From Forficula auricularia (taxonomy: Eukaryota > Arthropoda > Insecta > Dermaptera > Forficulidae), in contig JALMQS010000061.1 in assembly GCA_024734495.1 (NCBI GenBank), positions 9,850,598 through 9,914,597 on the forward strand: a DNA stretch of 64,000 nucleotides, in the 5' to 3' direction. This document shows, one piece after another, positions 29,641 to 40,288 of the stretch (the first letter of the stretch is position 1; every line of letters begins with the position of its first letter). A program made the position numbers and the translations under genes. The notes beneath the pieces are model-generated. The model did not search any database and had not been told where the DNA came from. It saw only the letters and a list, made by a program, of their open reading frames with translations.

Positions 29641-29872
29641 AATCCCACCCAGCCGCCTAAGTCGAAGCAATCCCGCTCTGGTTGTCCCTCAATCTGAGCA
29701 GCAGTCTAGCCGATCTTAGCAGCCTGTTCATTGCCAAGTTTAATTAAGATTCCTACGCAGCCCCCCAATCTTAAGCTGTTACCCCTCCGGAGTACGCGCG
29801 CTCAACCCCCTCCAGCCTAGCGACCAACTGCCCTGGCTCGCCGTGAAACAGATCAACTAGCAAACTCACCTC
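29640..29872. other. GC-rich island of unknown origin
   Basis: About 230 bp are far less AT-rich than the flanks (TCCCACCCAGCCGCCTAAGT, CTCCGGAGTACGCGCGCTC, CCCTGGCTCGCCGTGAAAC). It is not repeated in the window and has no long ORF. I do not recognise it as rRNA, tRNA or a known element. Confidence 0.4.
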
Positions 29873-29879
29873 ATAAGTG

Positions 29880-30110
29880 ATGAATTTTTACCAATTTTGA
29901 CGCTGTAAGGATATTTCATCTATAGATTTTATGGATAAATCGGAATGGACAAAATTCATAGAGAATTTTAATAACCAACTTCATTTGTTATATAACCTTG
30001 ATTTGCGAAAAACAAAAAAGATATTCGTTAAAATAGACAAACAATAATGTCCGTTTTTAAAATTATTGATTCTTTTGTATTTATTTAAATACCATATATA
30101 TTAAAAAAAA
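29880..30110 (+). repeat. repeat shared with 52,110-52,280
   Basis: TTTTGACGCTGTAAGG, TATAGATTTTATGGATAAA, CATAGAGAATTTTAATAA and CAACTTCATTTGTT are shared at both loci in the same order. Confidence 0.65.
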
Positions 30111-30259
30111 AACTTTTTAAATAACATAGTTTTATTTCAAATGCACTAAAAAGCAGAAAATAAATTTTCATTTTTTTTTTTTTTGTTTAGCCTCAGAAAT
30201 AATGTTCATTTAGCCAGATTCTAAGTGACCTATTTTAATTTTATGTGTATGATGTATGT

Positions 30260-30370
30260 TAATTGGTCCAGATTATAGCCGGTCTATCCTTTGCGGTGGT
30301 AGGGCCTTGAAATTGGGCTCGTTGATTCCTAGTCAAGGGCTCTAACCACTCCGAGAACTTGACCCCCTAC
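30260..30370 (-). repeat. tRNA-like (SINE?) segment
   Basis: The minus strand reads TTCTCGGAGTGGTTAGAGC, CTTGACTAGGAATCAACGAG, resembling a Ser-type tRNA D-arm and anticodon arm. The T-arm is degenerate and no tail is evident. It is not a functional tRNA gene. Confidence 0.3.
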
Positions 30371-30399
30371 ATTCATTTCATTAGTACCTACTCAAAAAA

Positions 30400-30766
30400 A
30401 TCGTCTATGATTTTTGCTAATTAAAAATTTATTTCTTGAAACCCGTTTTTTTGCTTATGCCTTCAGTTATCAGTGGAATCATCTATCTATTAAGGATAAA
30501 AACGCATCTGAATTCGCCGACGCCTTTAACAAGGTAATACCTACAGAAGGGCCTAGAATACTATCTTCCCATCAAATTTCGAAGAGCAGAGACCATAAAA
30601 ATTAAAATATATGTAATTCTTTTTAGGCAGACACAACATTTAAGGAAATCTGTAAGAAATAATTACATTCTAAAATGAATGCAACTATTTTTTTATTCTA
30701 TAATGTACTTATGAAAATCCTATAATAAATTGTAAATAAAGACTATTGAATTGAAAAAAAAAATAA
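30400..30766 (+). pseudogene. retroposed 3' end with poly(A)
   Basis: A short reading (ETRFFAYAFSYQWNHLSIKD, then ASEFADAFNKVIP) resembles the last residues of Jockey-like polymerases, where an xWNxLP motif lies near the C-terminus. Then come ~160 bp of untranslated sequence, AATAAA-like signals (AATAAATTGTAAATAAAG) and an A9 tract at 30,755. That is the 3' end of a reverse-transcribed RNA. Whether it is a LINE or a host transcript is unclear. Confidence 0.45.
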
Positions 30767-31320
30767 TGAAAGCCGAGCAGCCATCGTAAGTAACAGAAAG
30801 TATTTTGAACAAAACAAATACTATTTTGTAATTTGAAATATGTTTGATATACTTAACTATCTTACAAAATTAAAATCTGTATTTTTTTGGAAACCATTTG
30901 GGGGGGGGGGGAACCATGATAGATACAATCCTCCGAGTGGCCTCGCCGGATCAATGAGGTTTTGTGGGTCCCACCTTGCTTTGTATCTCTTCTTTAGATT
31001 GATATCAGCTGAAGGGATTATTTTTCTTCATCCCTCCATATTGATTTTCGAGTCTTCAACAGGTGGTGTGAGAGAGTTTTTAAAGTTTTAACCTTAGATA
31101 TGTTTTGTATATAATACTAATATATTTCATGGAGACTAACAGATTTTTATTTAAGCTTAATTTAAATTATTTTAGAATTTTGAATATATAAAATTTTTTT
31201 TTCTTCATCAACTTTCTGCTACTCTGGGCAAAATAATAATAATGAAAATTATTTAACCATTTTATCATATGTTTATAATGGCAAACTAAACAAAATTATA
31301 ATGGTCCGTAATTTGGCTTT
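30767..31320. other. AT-rich DNA, no gene seen
   Basis: A G12 run lies at 30,900-30,911. I see nothing else recognisable. Confidence 0.45.
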
Positions 31321-31324
31321 TTAT

Positions 31325-31430
31325 TGAAATAAAACCGTGTTTGGCGACCCTATTTTATTTTAATGAATTGGCTCAGGGCCCAATGTGATGGCTTTTTATA
31401 TTCCACCTTTCAAAGGAAATATATAACCAC
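31325..31430 (+). repeat. terminal repeat shared with 52,490-52,560 and 54,640-54,720
   Basis: AAACCGTGTTTGG and GAATTGGCT.AGGG.CC, separated by CCTATTTTATTT-type sequence, occur at 31.3 kb and inverted at 54.65 kb. The inner part is also at 52.53 kb. Confidence 0.55.
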
Positions 31431-31744
31431 CTGCTTCTTGTCTCCTTTAACATGAGCCATTATAAGCTTCGTTTGTTGGCCATTTTAAACCATGTAGAAG
31501 AGAAAAGTCCCTCCGTATTCTGGGCTTATTTTTATTCAAAATTTGTAATTTTCATTGTCCTTGGGCTGCCACTTCATCAGATCTCTAGTGATTTACAGCA
31601 AAACCTGCCAACTCGCAAAATTATATACAGGAATTAGGGATTGTAATCCGGCATCAATTTCAATCCTTTTTTAATTAACCTACAAAACCCGTATTTTCAG
31701 CAACCCTTTGTGGCGCGGGCCCTTAGACTCCAGCCTAGGTAGCC

Positions 31745-31955
31745 TTTTTTTTAATAAACTTTATTTTGACAAAGCAAAATAGTAAAAAACGTTAAAATTA
31801 CAAATAAAAAAACATTTAAAATTCTTCAGGGTTTTCATCAGCAGTTGTTGTGGGCCATTTATCGATTTCCTCCCAGAAAAGTTTATTTTCTTGATTGATG
31901 TAATGATATAGTTTCTTGATATCTTCCATCTTTTTAATGTTAATTGGTAGTCATC
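31745..31955 (-). other. possible transcript 3' end, antisense
   Basis: On the minus strand AAGATGGAAGATATCAAGAA, GAGGAAATCGATAAATGGC and CCACAACAACTGCTGATGA, ending AATAAAGTTTATTAAAAAAA, resemble the last codons and poly(A) region of a retrocopied transcript. The frame is short (LKKLYHYINQENKLFWEEID) and unassigned. Confidence 0.3.
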
Positions 31956-31959
31956 AGAA

Positions 31960-32560
31960 TAAATTGAGAATACAGAGTCAATCTTACCAGTGCAGAATAC
32001 GGCCTGGATATTAACATCGATAAGACTAAATACTTAGTAATAAGTAGAACATCTACCACGGGCAGGCTATTGTTGGATTCGCGGGTCTTCGAAAGAGTAG
32101 ATAAGTTCAAGTATCTGAGAACCCCCTGAACAACCAGTGGGAACCTGACAAGGAGTTACGCACAGGTATAGAAATGGCAAGAGAGCAACACTCTCAAAAA
32201 TGAGACACCTCTTAAGTTGCGGGGATCGTTCTCTGACTACAAAAGTTAGAAACAGTAGAGTGATATGTGTTCCCTGTTTTAATGTACAGAATGGAAGCCA
32301 AAGTATTAGAGAAGAAAATTGAAGCATTTGAGTAGTGGATCTACCGGCGGTTATTGAAAATATCTTGGGTGGACCACGTGACAAACGTTGGAGCTTTGAG
32401 CCGCGTTGGCAAGATTAGAGAACTGCTTATTAACATCAAAAAAAAAGAAAACTAGAATACTTCTAGGTGGAAGGAATCGATGCCCTTAATAGTTGGAAAC
32501 TGGATTTAAGACATAAAATCAGATATTGTGATCCCTAGAGGCCACAAAGGGGCCAAAAAT
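31960..32560 (+). pseudogene. RTE-like LINE polymerase C-terminus, heavily decayed (family 3)
   Basis: Reading across several frames gives YGLDINIDKTKYLVISR, VDKFKYLRT, LRTGIEMAREQ, KIEAFE*WIYRRLLKISWVD and HVTNVGALSRVGKIRELL. These correspond to the (L)xKTKxLV, F.YLG, AFEMWxYRRMxKIxW and TNEEVL blocks of RTE-like polymerases, the same clade as 37.6-43.9 kb but a different family. Stops and frameshifts abound. The minus-strand ORF at this place is a shadow. Confidence 0.7.
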
Positions 32561-33220
32561 TAAGTGGTCAGTGAGTATGTACTCCCCCCCTCATAGTACC
32601 ATAAGTATCAGACCTACGAAATTCCAAACTTAAGCTCGGTATAGGCTAGAAGGAGTACAGCAAGTTTTTGGTTGAAATCGGAAAAATGGAACTTGACATT
32701 TATGGTACATGAAAGTTTTTTCCTCTTTTTTTAATTTCTCAAAAACGGCAGTAACGATTTTTTTAAAAAATTGGCGTACCTATCAAGTGTCATGAGTAAT
32801 TAGTCGTGTATAAATTTCAATCCGATTGAAATAAAATAAGGAGGTTTAAAATTAGGAGTGTCGCGATGATTTCAAATAAGTGAGAATGTGAAAGTCGTGT
32901 GGTGACCACACCAGTTGATTATATACTTTCAACAGCCAAAAAAAACCAGACACTAGATAATTTTGAGATAAAATGAATAAATACAATATTAAAGAAAAAA
33001 TATTTCCATATTTTGACTCGATAGGTAATTAAAAAATTATTTCTAAAGATAAAACGGCAATTTAATTTTTTTCTGGGTTAATAAATATGATTTAAAAAAC
33101 AGAAAATTGTAACGGCTATTTATTAAAATAAAAAAATATGGTAAATTAAAAAACTGTCTCGTATAAGAGCTTTTGGAACAGTTTGGAAGACAAAGAATAA
33201 ATAAATGATCGATTTTCATA
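32561..33220. other. AT-rich DNA, no gene seen
   Basis: I recognise nothing apart from a short block at 33,175-33,220 shared with 16,285-16,345. Confidence 0.45.
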
Positions 33221-33224
33221 AAAA

Positions 33225-33535
33225 AATTTTTTTATATATATTGAAGGAGACAATAAAAGAGTGTGTCTTCTGCTGGAATTATAAATTTTATTTATTTATA
33301 ACGAGACTATAGTTTCGAGGGCTTTGCAATATCTATTACAATGGATTCACAGTAATTAATTAATGAATTCATAAATTAATTCCTGTGAATCCATTGTAAT
33401 AAACTGATGAAGAGGGCAAAGCTTTCGAAACTATAGTCTAGTTATAAATAAATAAATTTATAATTCCAGCAGAAGACACACTTTTTATTGTCTCCTTCAA
33501 TATATAAAAATTCTGCTACTCTCGGCAAAAACTTT
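33225..33535. repeat. AACGAGACTATAG palindrome
   Basis: Arms 33,225-33,345 and 33,380-33,535 are inverted copies (TTGAAGGAGACAATAAAAGA / TTTTTATTGTCTCCTTCAA; TAACGAGACTATAGTTTCGA / TCGAAACTATAGTCTAGTTA). The short centre is AATTAATTAATGAATTCAT. Half-palindromic relatives lie at 14,890-15,080 and 49,070-49,250. Confidence 0.8.
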
Positions 33536-33599
33536 CATTTTTTTATATATATATATATAATAAATTATGTTTGCATGAATTAATCGAAAGTGTTAACAT

Positions 33600-33860
33600 T
33601 TTAAATTATATCTATTATGTGGATATCGACGAGGCAGTCCAAAAAAAGAAGAAGATAATTTACACTATCTTTTTATTCATAAAACCTATTCCCTCCTTCA
33701 GGGTCTGTAATTATTTAAAATGGGATTTGGCCATCATTACAATCAAGATCATCACAAAATATTTTTTTATATAAATACAATTAATATATAATTATATACA
33801 ATTTTTTAATCAATAATATTCTACTCACTTTGAAAAGTCAGTGAAGGAAATCCAATCTAT
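33600..33860 (+). repeat. Penelope-type repeat relative lacking the hammerhead core
   Basis: GTGGATATCGACGAGGCAGT, CAAAAAAAGAAGAAGATAAT, TTTACACTATCT and GAAAAGTCAGTGAAGGAAAT match 12,060-12,200. Between ATTCATAAAACC and the GAAAAGTCAG end, the hammerhead-like block of the 12-kb copy is replaced by unrelated sequence. Confidence 0.6.
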
Positions 33861-33879
33861 TATTATTCAATATATTTTG

Positions 33880-34375
33880 GTTGAGTTATTTTATGAAAAA
33901 ATTTATTTTAAATCATTTTATCAAAAAAGAAAAAAATTATCAACTGTCCGGTTATTTTTGCTGTTGAGTGTATAAGAAAAAGATAAGTAATAAATTGTAG
34001 AAGTAAAAAAATATATTTAACAGTTCTAGTGCCGGGCCCAGGGGTAACTACCCACCCTTTCCTGGGGCCTGGTCCTGAACACCATGAGAATTGAACTTTA
34101 TTGGAAAACAAAACTCTTCAATTGCGAGGAGACTGAGTATTTAATATTGAATGGATTCAAAATTGAGAGGGACATTTTATATCGACTGGCCTGACATCTG
34201 GCGGAATTATTCTATTTAGCATTATTTCTTGTAAAGAAAACACATTCATTTCTCTCATAATTTTTCTTTTCGAATATACTAATATTCAAGTATATATTTT
34301 TATTTAATTAAAAAACTATTCCATTCAATATTATCTATTAATTTTTTGTTTGATCGTGAAGAAAATATATCCATA
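33880..34375 (+). promoter_or_regulatory. 5' flank of zinc-finger unit C
   Basis: It is paralogous to 18,130-18,598 and leads into an exon 1 ATG. The conserved GACATCTGGCGGA.TTATT and TTTAGCATTATTTC blocks are candidates for promoter or 5' UTR elements because they are kept in units B, C and D. Confidence 0.55.
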
Positions 34376-34421
34376 ATGGTTGAAATTGAAATCATGGATC
34401 AAAAATACCCAATTTATACAG
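34376..34421 (+). pseudogene. C2H2 zinc-finger gene exon 1 (unit C), orphan
   Basis: ATG starts MVEIEIMDQKYPIYT and ends ...ACA G before GTTAGT, phase 1. About 300 bp of intron 1 follows. Then, at about 34,710, the sequence passes into GGGGGCCTTAAACATTTATA (the region just before exon 2 in unit D), a G-run, and the 3' flank. Exons 2 and 3 are deleted, so this copy cannot make the protein. Confidence 0.8.
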
Positions 34422-35450
34422 GTTAGTTTTCTATTGTCAACATGTCATGGAATATAAATAAAAGATTTTGTTTATTTATTAAATAATTAATTGTTATCTA
34501 TATTGAACATTGTTAATTTTCTATTATTGTTTTAAATTAAACAGTTGAATAGAAAAAGTTCATTCTTGCCTCGAATTGATCAGAATCTTATCCAGATTGT
34601 AAAAATCTTGAACAGATTATAGTTAATAAATTTACTTTATCTATATTATAATTATGTTGTGTTATTTTTAATAATTATTTTGCTCTTTAAATAAAAAGAA
34701 TAAATTGGGGGCCTTAAACATTTATATCTAACCAAGGCCATACCCTGGGGGCGGGTGGGGGGGGGGGGGGGGGGTAGAGTGTTCGAACCTTAGACCTTAT
34801 CGCCTTTGGGTGCTAAGTTGGCCTTAAACCTGCTAGATTAATTTTTTTTCTTTTATTACATATTAATACTGTTCGAAAGAAAAAGAGATGCAGCATCGTT
34901 CAAGTAAAATTGCTACTTAAAATTACGATCGTAAATTGTAGAAAATAAATGTGAAAAATAGTTTCTTTCCATAACAACAATATTAAATTTTTGTTTGTTT
35001 TTTGTCTGCCCTGTAAAATATCCTTGTAGTGAGTTAGCAGGTTTACACTTTAAGGCGACGATATGGTATAACTCAGAAATGGTAAACAGATAAATCAGGA
35101 TGCCCTGCTAATTACAAGGCAATTAAATTCGAAGCAGTTGAAACTGATCTCTGACGACCTACAGTCATTTAGATTCAACCTTTGTGTCTACTGAAACTAT
35201 TTGTACTTCTCCCGTTGTGTATATTGTATGCTTCTTTTGCTTGAAAATTAAACAAGTCTTACTCTCTGACGTGTTTGAATATTTATTTTCCCCGTATTTG
35301 TCCTGTTTAGATCTTAACTTAGTTTTTCAATTATATTCATCCTTTGTTTATAATAATCGTTAAGTAAATATGAAATAATTTAACGTTGTGCTTGACAAGT
35401 GAAATTCCCTGAAAATACTCTCTAAGTCTTAACGTTTTAGAACTATAATA
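34422..35450 (+). other. unit C intron 1 remnant, deletion joint and 3' flank
   Basis: Intron 1 homology ends near 34,740. A G-rich run (34,742-34,774) marks the joint. 34,785-35,440 is 3' flank, closely matching 56,290-56,950 (GTTAGCAGGTTTACACT, GATATGGTATAACTCAGAAA, GCAGTTGAAACTGATCTCTG). The unit is therefore an internal-deletion duplicate. Confidence 0.7.
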
Positions 35451-35803
35451 TTGCACTTACTCGCCCATATCCTAGTATGATAAAATGGCACTCTGTCGTA
35501 TCTTCTTTTCTACTCTCTTGTATTATATTTTGAAAATTAAATTTAAATATAGCGCGCGCTCTTTATTTTAGTTTAACATAGAATTCCCTAAACGACTAAT
35601 CTAGGGGATTTAGTTAGTCGTTGTTCTATTTAGTATTTTAAATTTTAAAAAGTTTCTAAAGAAAATTTCTTCACCTTATTTAAAATGTTTCACAAAAATC
35701 GCACCATTCTCCTAAAATACCTAAAATATGGTTTTTAAATTAGATATAATTGTAAGAGAAAGTTAAAACGATTAATTGTTCACTTTGTTCTTGAATCTTT
35801 TTA

Positions 35804-37485
35804 CACTCCGGGAGCAGCTAAATCGACTCAACCTCTAAGCGCGCATACAAAGTCGTTTTTCTTTTAAATAAACCCATGGCCACATGCCCATTGAAAACTA
35901 CGTGTAGCTCCGACAATACGTATCTTTAAAGCTTATTTATTTTAGCTTTACGTTGATATCAATGTCAAGCAAATCGGCTCATTACTTTTTAAAATTATGT
36001 GATCTGAATGACAATGAAAGGAAAAAAGGATGTAAAGGAAAGGGAAAAGTAGGGATGTTCAAAATTAAAATTAAATTGACATTTTAAACATAACAAAGAA
36101 AATTTATTTTCTTAATAATTTGTGTTGCCCCCCCTAGCTTTTACGACAGCCCGCATAGCGATCCTGCATCGACCTGGATGAGTTTTATAAAGTCTTTTAG
36201 AGGATGCCTTCCCATTCATCTAACAAGGCTGTCTTAAGCTCATCAATGGTCGAAGGTACCGAATTTCTGACTCGAACCCTCTTGTTTGAGGTGCTCCCCG
36301 CATATGTTCGATGGGATTCAGCGTCTGGGCTGAGCGCTGGCCACACCATGGTGTGGATAGCGACTTCGGTCCATGTATTGCCGAGTGACCATCGCAGCGT
36401 GGCACCGGGCATTATCATGCATCAGTAAAAATTTTTCCTCCAATAAATCCTTTATATGGAACAACATGATGCAGGAGAATGTCAGCAATGTAACGGTCAG
36501 CCGTTAGACCCCCTCTCCGGCCTCCACCAGGCACAAAAACAATATCTGTTTTTCCCTCCAGAGAAATGCCACCCCAAATCATGCCGGAACCACCACCATA
36601 TGACACTGTTTGAGAGAAACAGCATTGAGAAAATCGCTCTACCTGACGCCTGTAGACCCGACTTCTCCTGTCACTGCCATGAATGCACACTCTACACTCA
36701 TCTGTGAATAGGGCAGCCCGCCATTGGTCGATACTCCAATTGAGATGCTCTCGAGCAAATTGAAGTCGAGCTTGACTGTGACGTGAGGTTAATTTTGGTC
36801 CAGAGGCAGGTCTTCTGCAAGTGAGGTTGGCTTCCTTCCAAGCGTCTTCTGACTGTCCACCGACTGACAGCCAGACCTCGAACTTCTCTCAGCTGCTGCT
36901 GGACATCGACACCAGTGAGGTGGCGGTTTCGGAGAGACGTCGTGACGATAAAACGTTCATCCCTCTCAGACGTGCACCGGCGGCGGCGGGTATTTGGTCT
37001 CCGAGTGAAGGCACCAGTCTCCTGAAACCTTCTGTAGACCCTTGAGACAGTAGACTGACTTAAGTTCAATTGACGAGCGACTTTCTTGAGTAAGGCTCTG
37101 TTCCAACAGAGCAACAACTTGAGCGGCAACTTCTGGCTTAGTATCCATGATTTTCTGAAAACAATTGTGTCAATTTGCGTAGATGTGTTCAGGTCAATTG
37201 CTGAAAATCGATTAATAAGAATAATTGGTTACATTGGTTTTTATAAGGAAATTGTAACCTAACAAGGCAGCGGCAGCTAGGAACAGCAATTTTTCCAGTT
37301 CAGCCATTCGGATCACATAATTTAAAAAGTAATAAGCCGATTTGCTTGAAATTGATATCAATGTAAAGCTAAATAAATAAGCTTTAAAGATATATTTATT
37401 TTATAAACATCGGCTTGGCCATTCAAAAGAAAAACGACCCCGTATGCGCGCTTAGAGGTTGAGTCGATTTAGCTGCTCCCGAGTG
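35804..37485 (-). mobile_element. Tc1/mariner element with ~190-bp TIRs
   Basis: The element is 1,682 bp, flanked by TA on both sides (35,802-35,803 and 37,486-37,487). Termini are CACTCCGGGAGCAGCTAAAT and its near-complement ...AGCTGCTCCCGAGTG. The inverted repeats continue for ~190 bp (TCGACTCAACCTCTAAGCGC; AAGCTTATTTATTTTAGCTT; CAAGCAAATCGGCT.ATTAC). Some divergence exists between the arms. Long TIRs of this size fit the IR/DR type of Tc1-like elements. The transposase inside is broken, so this copy is not autonomous. Confidence 0.92.
36190..37148 (-). pseudogene. Tc1-like transposase, frameshifted
   Basis: It starts MDTKPEVAAQVVALLEQ at 37,148. A frameshift near 37,095 leads into KKVARQLNLSQSTVSRVYRR (paired helix-turn-helix DNA-binding region) and RRRRCTSERDERFIVTTSLR, LTGVDVQQQL. 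The catalytic part follows in other frames: FTDECRVCIHGSD (first Asp), GGSGMIWGGISLEGKTDIVF, TADRYIADILLHHVVPY, HDNARCHAA (second Asp) and, after another shift, NPIEHM (third acidic position). Homologous full-length transposases are about 340 residues, and the remaining span fits that. At least three frameshifts inactivate it. Confidence 0.85.
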
Positions 37486-37499
37486 TATATTTAGTAAAA

Positions 37500-37620
37500 T
37501 TTTTGCTGAATTAATATTTGGAACTTGAAAAATACAACACATCACGGGCGTATCCAGTAATTTTTTATGGGTGGGGGGGGGAGAATGTACATAAGGTGCC
37601 CGATGTATATAAGATCTACA
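37500..37620. repeat. short dispersed repeat (ACGGGCGTATCCAG with G-run)
   Basis: CACGGGCGTATCCAGTAA followed by GGGTGGGGGGGGGAGA resembles the G-rich dispersed ends seen elsewhere in the window. It lies directly upstream of the truncated RTE-like LINE. Confidence 0.35.
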
Positions 37621-37624
37621 TTTT

Positions 37625-37907
37625 ATCTCGAAAGAACTGGAAGAAAAAACACCCACAAATAATAAAGAAGATGAAATCGAACAAGAATGGAATGACATGA
37701 AATCAAGCCTGACCGAAACAGCCAACGAAGTCCTTCAATCAAAGAAAAACGAAATTAAAAAGACATGGGCAACAGACGAAATACTGCAACTGATTGACGA
37801 ACGAAGAAAATTTAAGAACAGAAAAGACGAAGAAGGGAAAGAAACATATAAAAAATTAAGATGGAAAGTTATAAGAGAATGTAGAAAAGCAAAAGAAATA
37901 AACTGCA
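37625..37907 (+). pseudogene. RTE-like LINE (family 1), segment 1 of 3
   Basis: The frame reads KELEEKTPTNNKEDEIEQEW, NDMKSSLTETANEVL, KKTWATDEILQLIDERRKFK and RECRKAKE, the linker between endonuclease and reverse transcriptase in RTE-like polymerases. It stops abruptly after KAKE(I). The continuation MIQEKCKEV lies 2.4 kb away at 40,290, so a fold-back element split the gene. Both sides carry AAAT (…AAAGAAAT and AAATGATTC…), consistent with a 4-bp target duplication. It is 5'-truncated near 37,625, so the endonuclease is absent. Confidence 0.85.
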
Positions 37908-40288
37908 ACGGATCGTTGCTAAACTTTATCCAAATTCATTTGAAATATTAATATGTTTGTTCCTTTATTATTAATCAGATATCACTTGCAATTTGTAGTT
38001 CATATTGACATTAATTCAAAAATAATTCTCATTTAAGAATCGAGGAATAACCATTCCACATTGGATTTTTGACATTTCGGTTATTATTGTAACCATTGCT
38101 GAAGACATAGAGGAATCGATTTTAAAACCAAAAATAGCGATTGATTCTCATCTAGTACTTGAGGAATAATCATTCTATATTGGATTTTTGACGTTTCGGT
38201 TATTATTGTAACCATTGCTGAAGACATAGAGGAATCGATTTTAAAACCAAAAATAGCGATTGATTCTCATCTAGTACTTGAGGAATAATCATTCTATATT
38301 GATTTTTTGACATTTCGGTTATTATTGTAACCATTGCTGAAGACATAGAGGAATCGATTTTAAAACCAAAAATAGCGATTGATTCTCATCTAGTACTTGA
38401 GGAATAACCATTCCATCATTGGATTTTTGACATTTCGGTTATTATTGTAACCATTGCTGAAGACATAGAGGAATCGATTTTAAACCAAAAATAGCGATTG
38501 ATTCTCATCTAGTACTTGAGGAATAATCATTCTATATTGGATTTTTGACGTTTCGGTTTTATTAGCAACCATTGCTGAAGACATAGAGGAATCGATTTTA
38601 AATCAAAAATAGCCATCGATTCTCATCTAGTACTTGAGGAATAATAATTCTACATTAGGTTTTTGACGTTTCGATTATTATTGGTAACCATTGCTGAAGA
38701 CATAGAGGAATCGACTTAAAATCAAAAATAACGATCGATTCTCATCTAATACTAGAGGAATAACCTTATTGCATTCCATTTTTGATGTTTTGACCATTAA
38801 TGGCAACCTCTGAAAACGTGGAAGAATCGACTTTAAAATCAAAAAGACTAAATTCTTTTTATGGCAAACAACTCAAGCTTGAGTTGTTTACCAAAAAAGA
38901 ATTTAGTCTTTTTGATTTTAAGTCGATTCTTCCACGTTTTCAATAGAGGTTGCCATTAATGGTCAAAACATCAAAAATGGAATGCAATAAGGTTATTCCT
39001 CTAGTATTAGATGAGAATCGATCGTTATTTTTGATTTTAAGTCGATTCCTCCATGTCTTCAGCAATGGTTACCAATAATAATCGAAACGTCAAAAACCTA
39101 ATGTAGAATTCTTATTCCTCAAGTATTAGATGAGAATCGATGGCTATTTTTGATTTTAAGTCGATTCCTCTATGTCTTCAGCAATGGTTACCAATAAAAA
39201 CCGAAACGTCAAAAATCCAATATAGAATGGTTATTCCTCAAGTATTAGATGAGAATCAATCGCTATTTTTGATTTTAAGTCGATTCCTCCATGTCTCAGC
39301 AATGGCTACCAATAAAAACCGAAACGTCAAAAATCCAATATAGAATGATTATTCCTCAAGTACTAGATGAGAATCAATCGCTATTTTTGGTTTAAAGTCG
39401 ATTTCTCTATGTCTTCAGCAATGGTTACTAATAAAAACCGAAACGTCAAAAATCCAATATAGAATGATTATTCCTCAAGTACTAGATGAGAATCAATCGC
39501 TATTTTTGGTTTAAAATCGATTTCTCTGTCTTCAGCAAAGGTAACGGATAAGAAAACAACGCAGTTGCTATGGTTACTCATAAAAATTCCTCCCAAATTT
39601 TTAGCATTTCACAGAGAGAAGCCTATCCATTTTTACTTAAGCAAGGCTAAATGAGCTAGTATATTAAAACTTTCAAATGAATAAATTTTAAAGAATTAAA
39701 AAAATTAAAAAAAGTACCATCTTACTCTAGAGTAAAGTACTTTAAAATATAATTTTACTAAAAACTTTATTTAACCTTTTTGTGGTCCCCAAGGTACTTA
39801 ATTAGGATATTAAATTTCATCAAAATTGGTTAAGTCACTTTCAAGATATTTAGAAAAAACTAAAAAAGTACTGAAATAAAGTACTAATGTTTGTGGGCCG
39901 ATATGTACCAAAAACTAATCAGCGCTTCATTTTGTTAAACTAATGGTAGGTTTTCAATTTCATTTCAATCGGTGTAACGGTGTGGAAAAAATCGTGGGCC
40001 AAAAAAACGATAACATACATCCATACATCCATACATACATACATCCATACATACATACATCCGCACGCACTAAATGAAAAAATCGCACTTTTTGGCCTCT
40101 CGACGAGACCCCTTGTAATTTTTGGCAAAACCGTCACGTGCTAAAATTCAACCTAATTGAATACTACAATTTGTGACTTTAATTGAGTCCATGGGTTCCG
40201 TAGTCTTTACCTGAGGACCCTTTGAAGCCACGCTTGCCCCGAGAGCGATTACAATACTTTACCCATGCTTTGCATTGGATAAAGTAAA
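37908..40288. mobile_element. palindromic minisatellite (fold-back-type) element, copy 1
   Basis: A 2.38-kb insertion into the RTE-like LINE. The left end is AAACTGCAACGGATCGTTGC and then ACTTTATCCAA; the right end is TGCATTGGATAAAGT, so an 11-bp ACTTTATCCAA/TTGGATAAAGT pair lies near the ends. The middle consists of seven direct 119-bp units (starts 38,042, 38,161, 38,280, 38,399, 38,518, 38,636, 38,755), a perfect centre CAACTCAAGCTTGAGTTG near 38,880, and about five units in inverted orientation up to ~39,540. A unique right segment follows with a CATA/CATC tetranucleotide tract (40,015-40,061). No transposase is seen. The structure recalls Drosophila FB elements, whose long inverted termini are built of tandem units. 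Confidence 0.88.

Noticed and set aside
36204..37045. Plus-strand ORFs across the Tc1 element
   Set aside because: They are antisense shadows of the decayed transposase.
38042..39540. Regular repeats suggesting a CRISPR array
   Set aside because: The whole 119-bp unit is repeated without unique spacers, it inverts at a centre, and the genome is eukaryotic.
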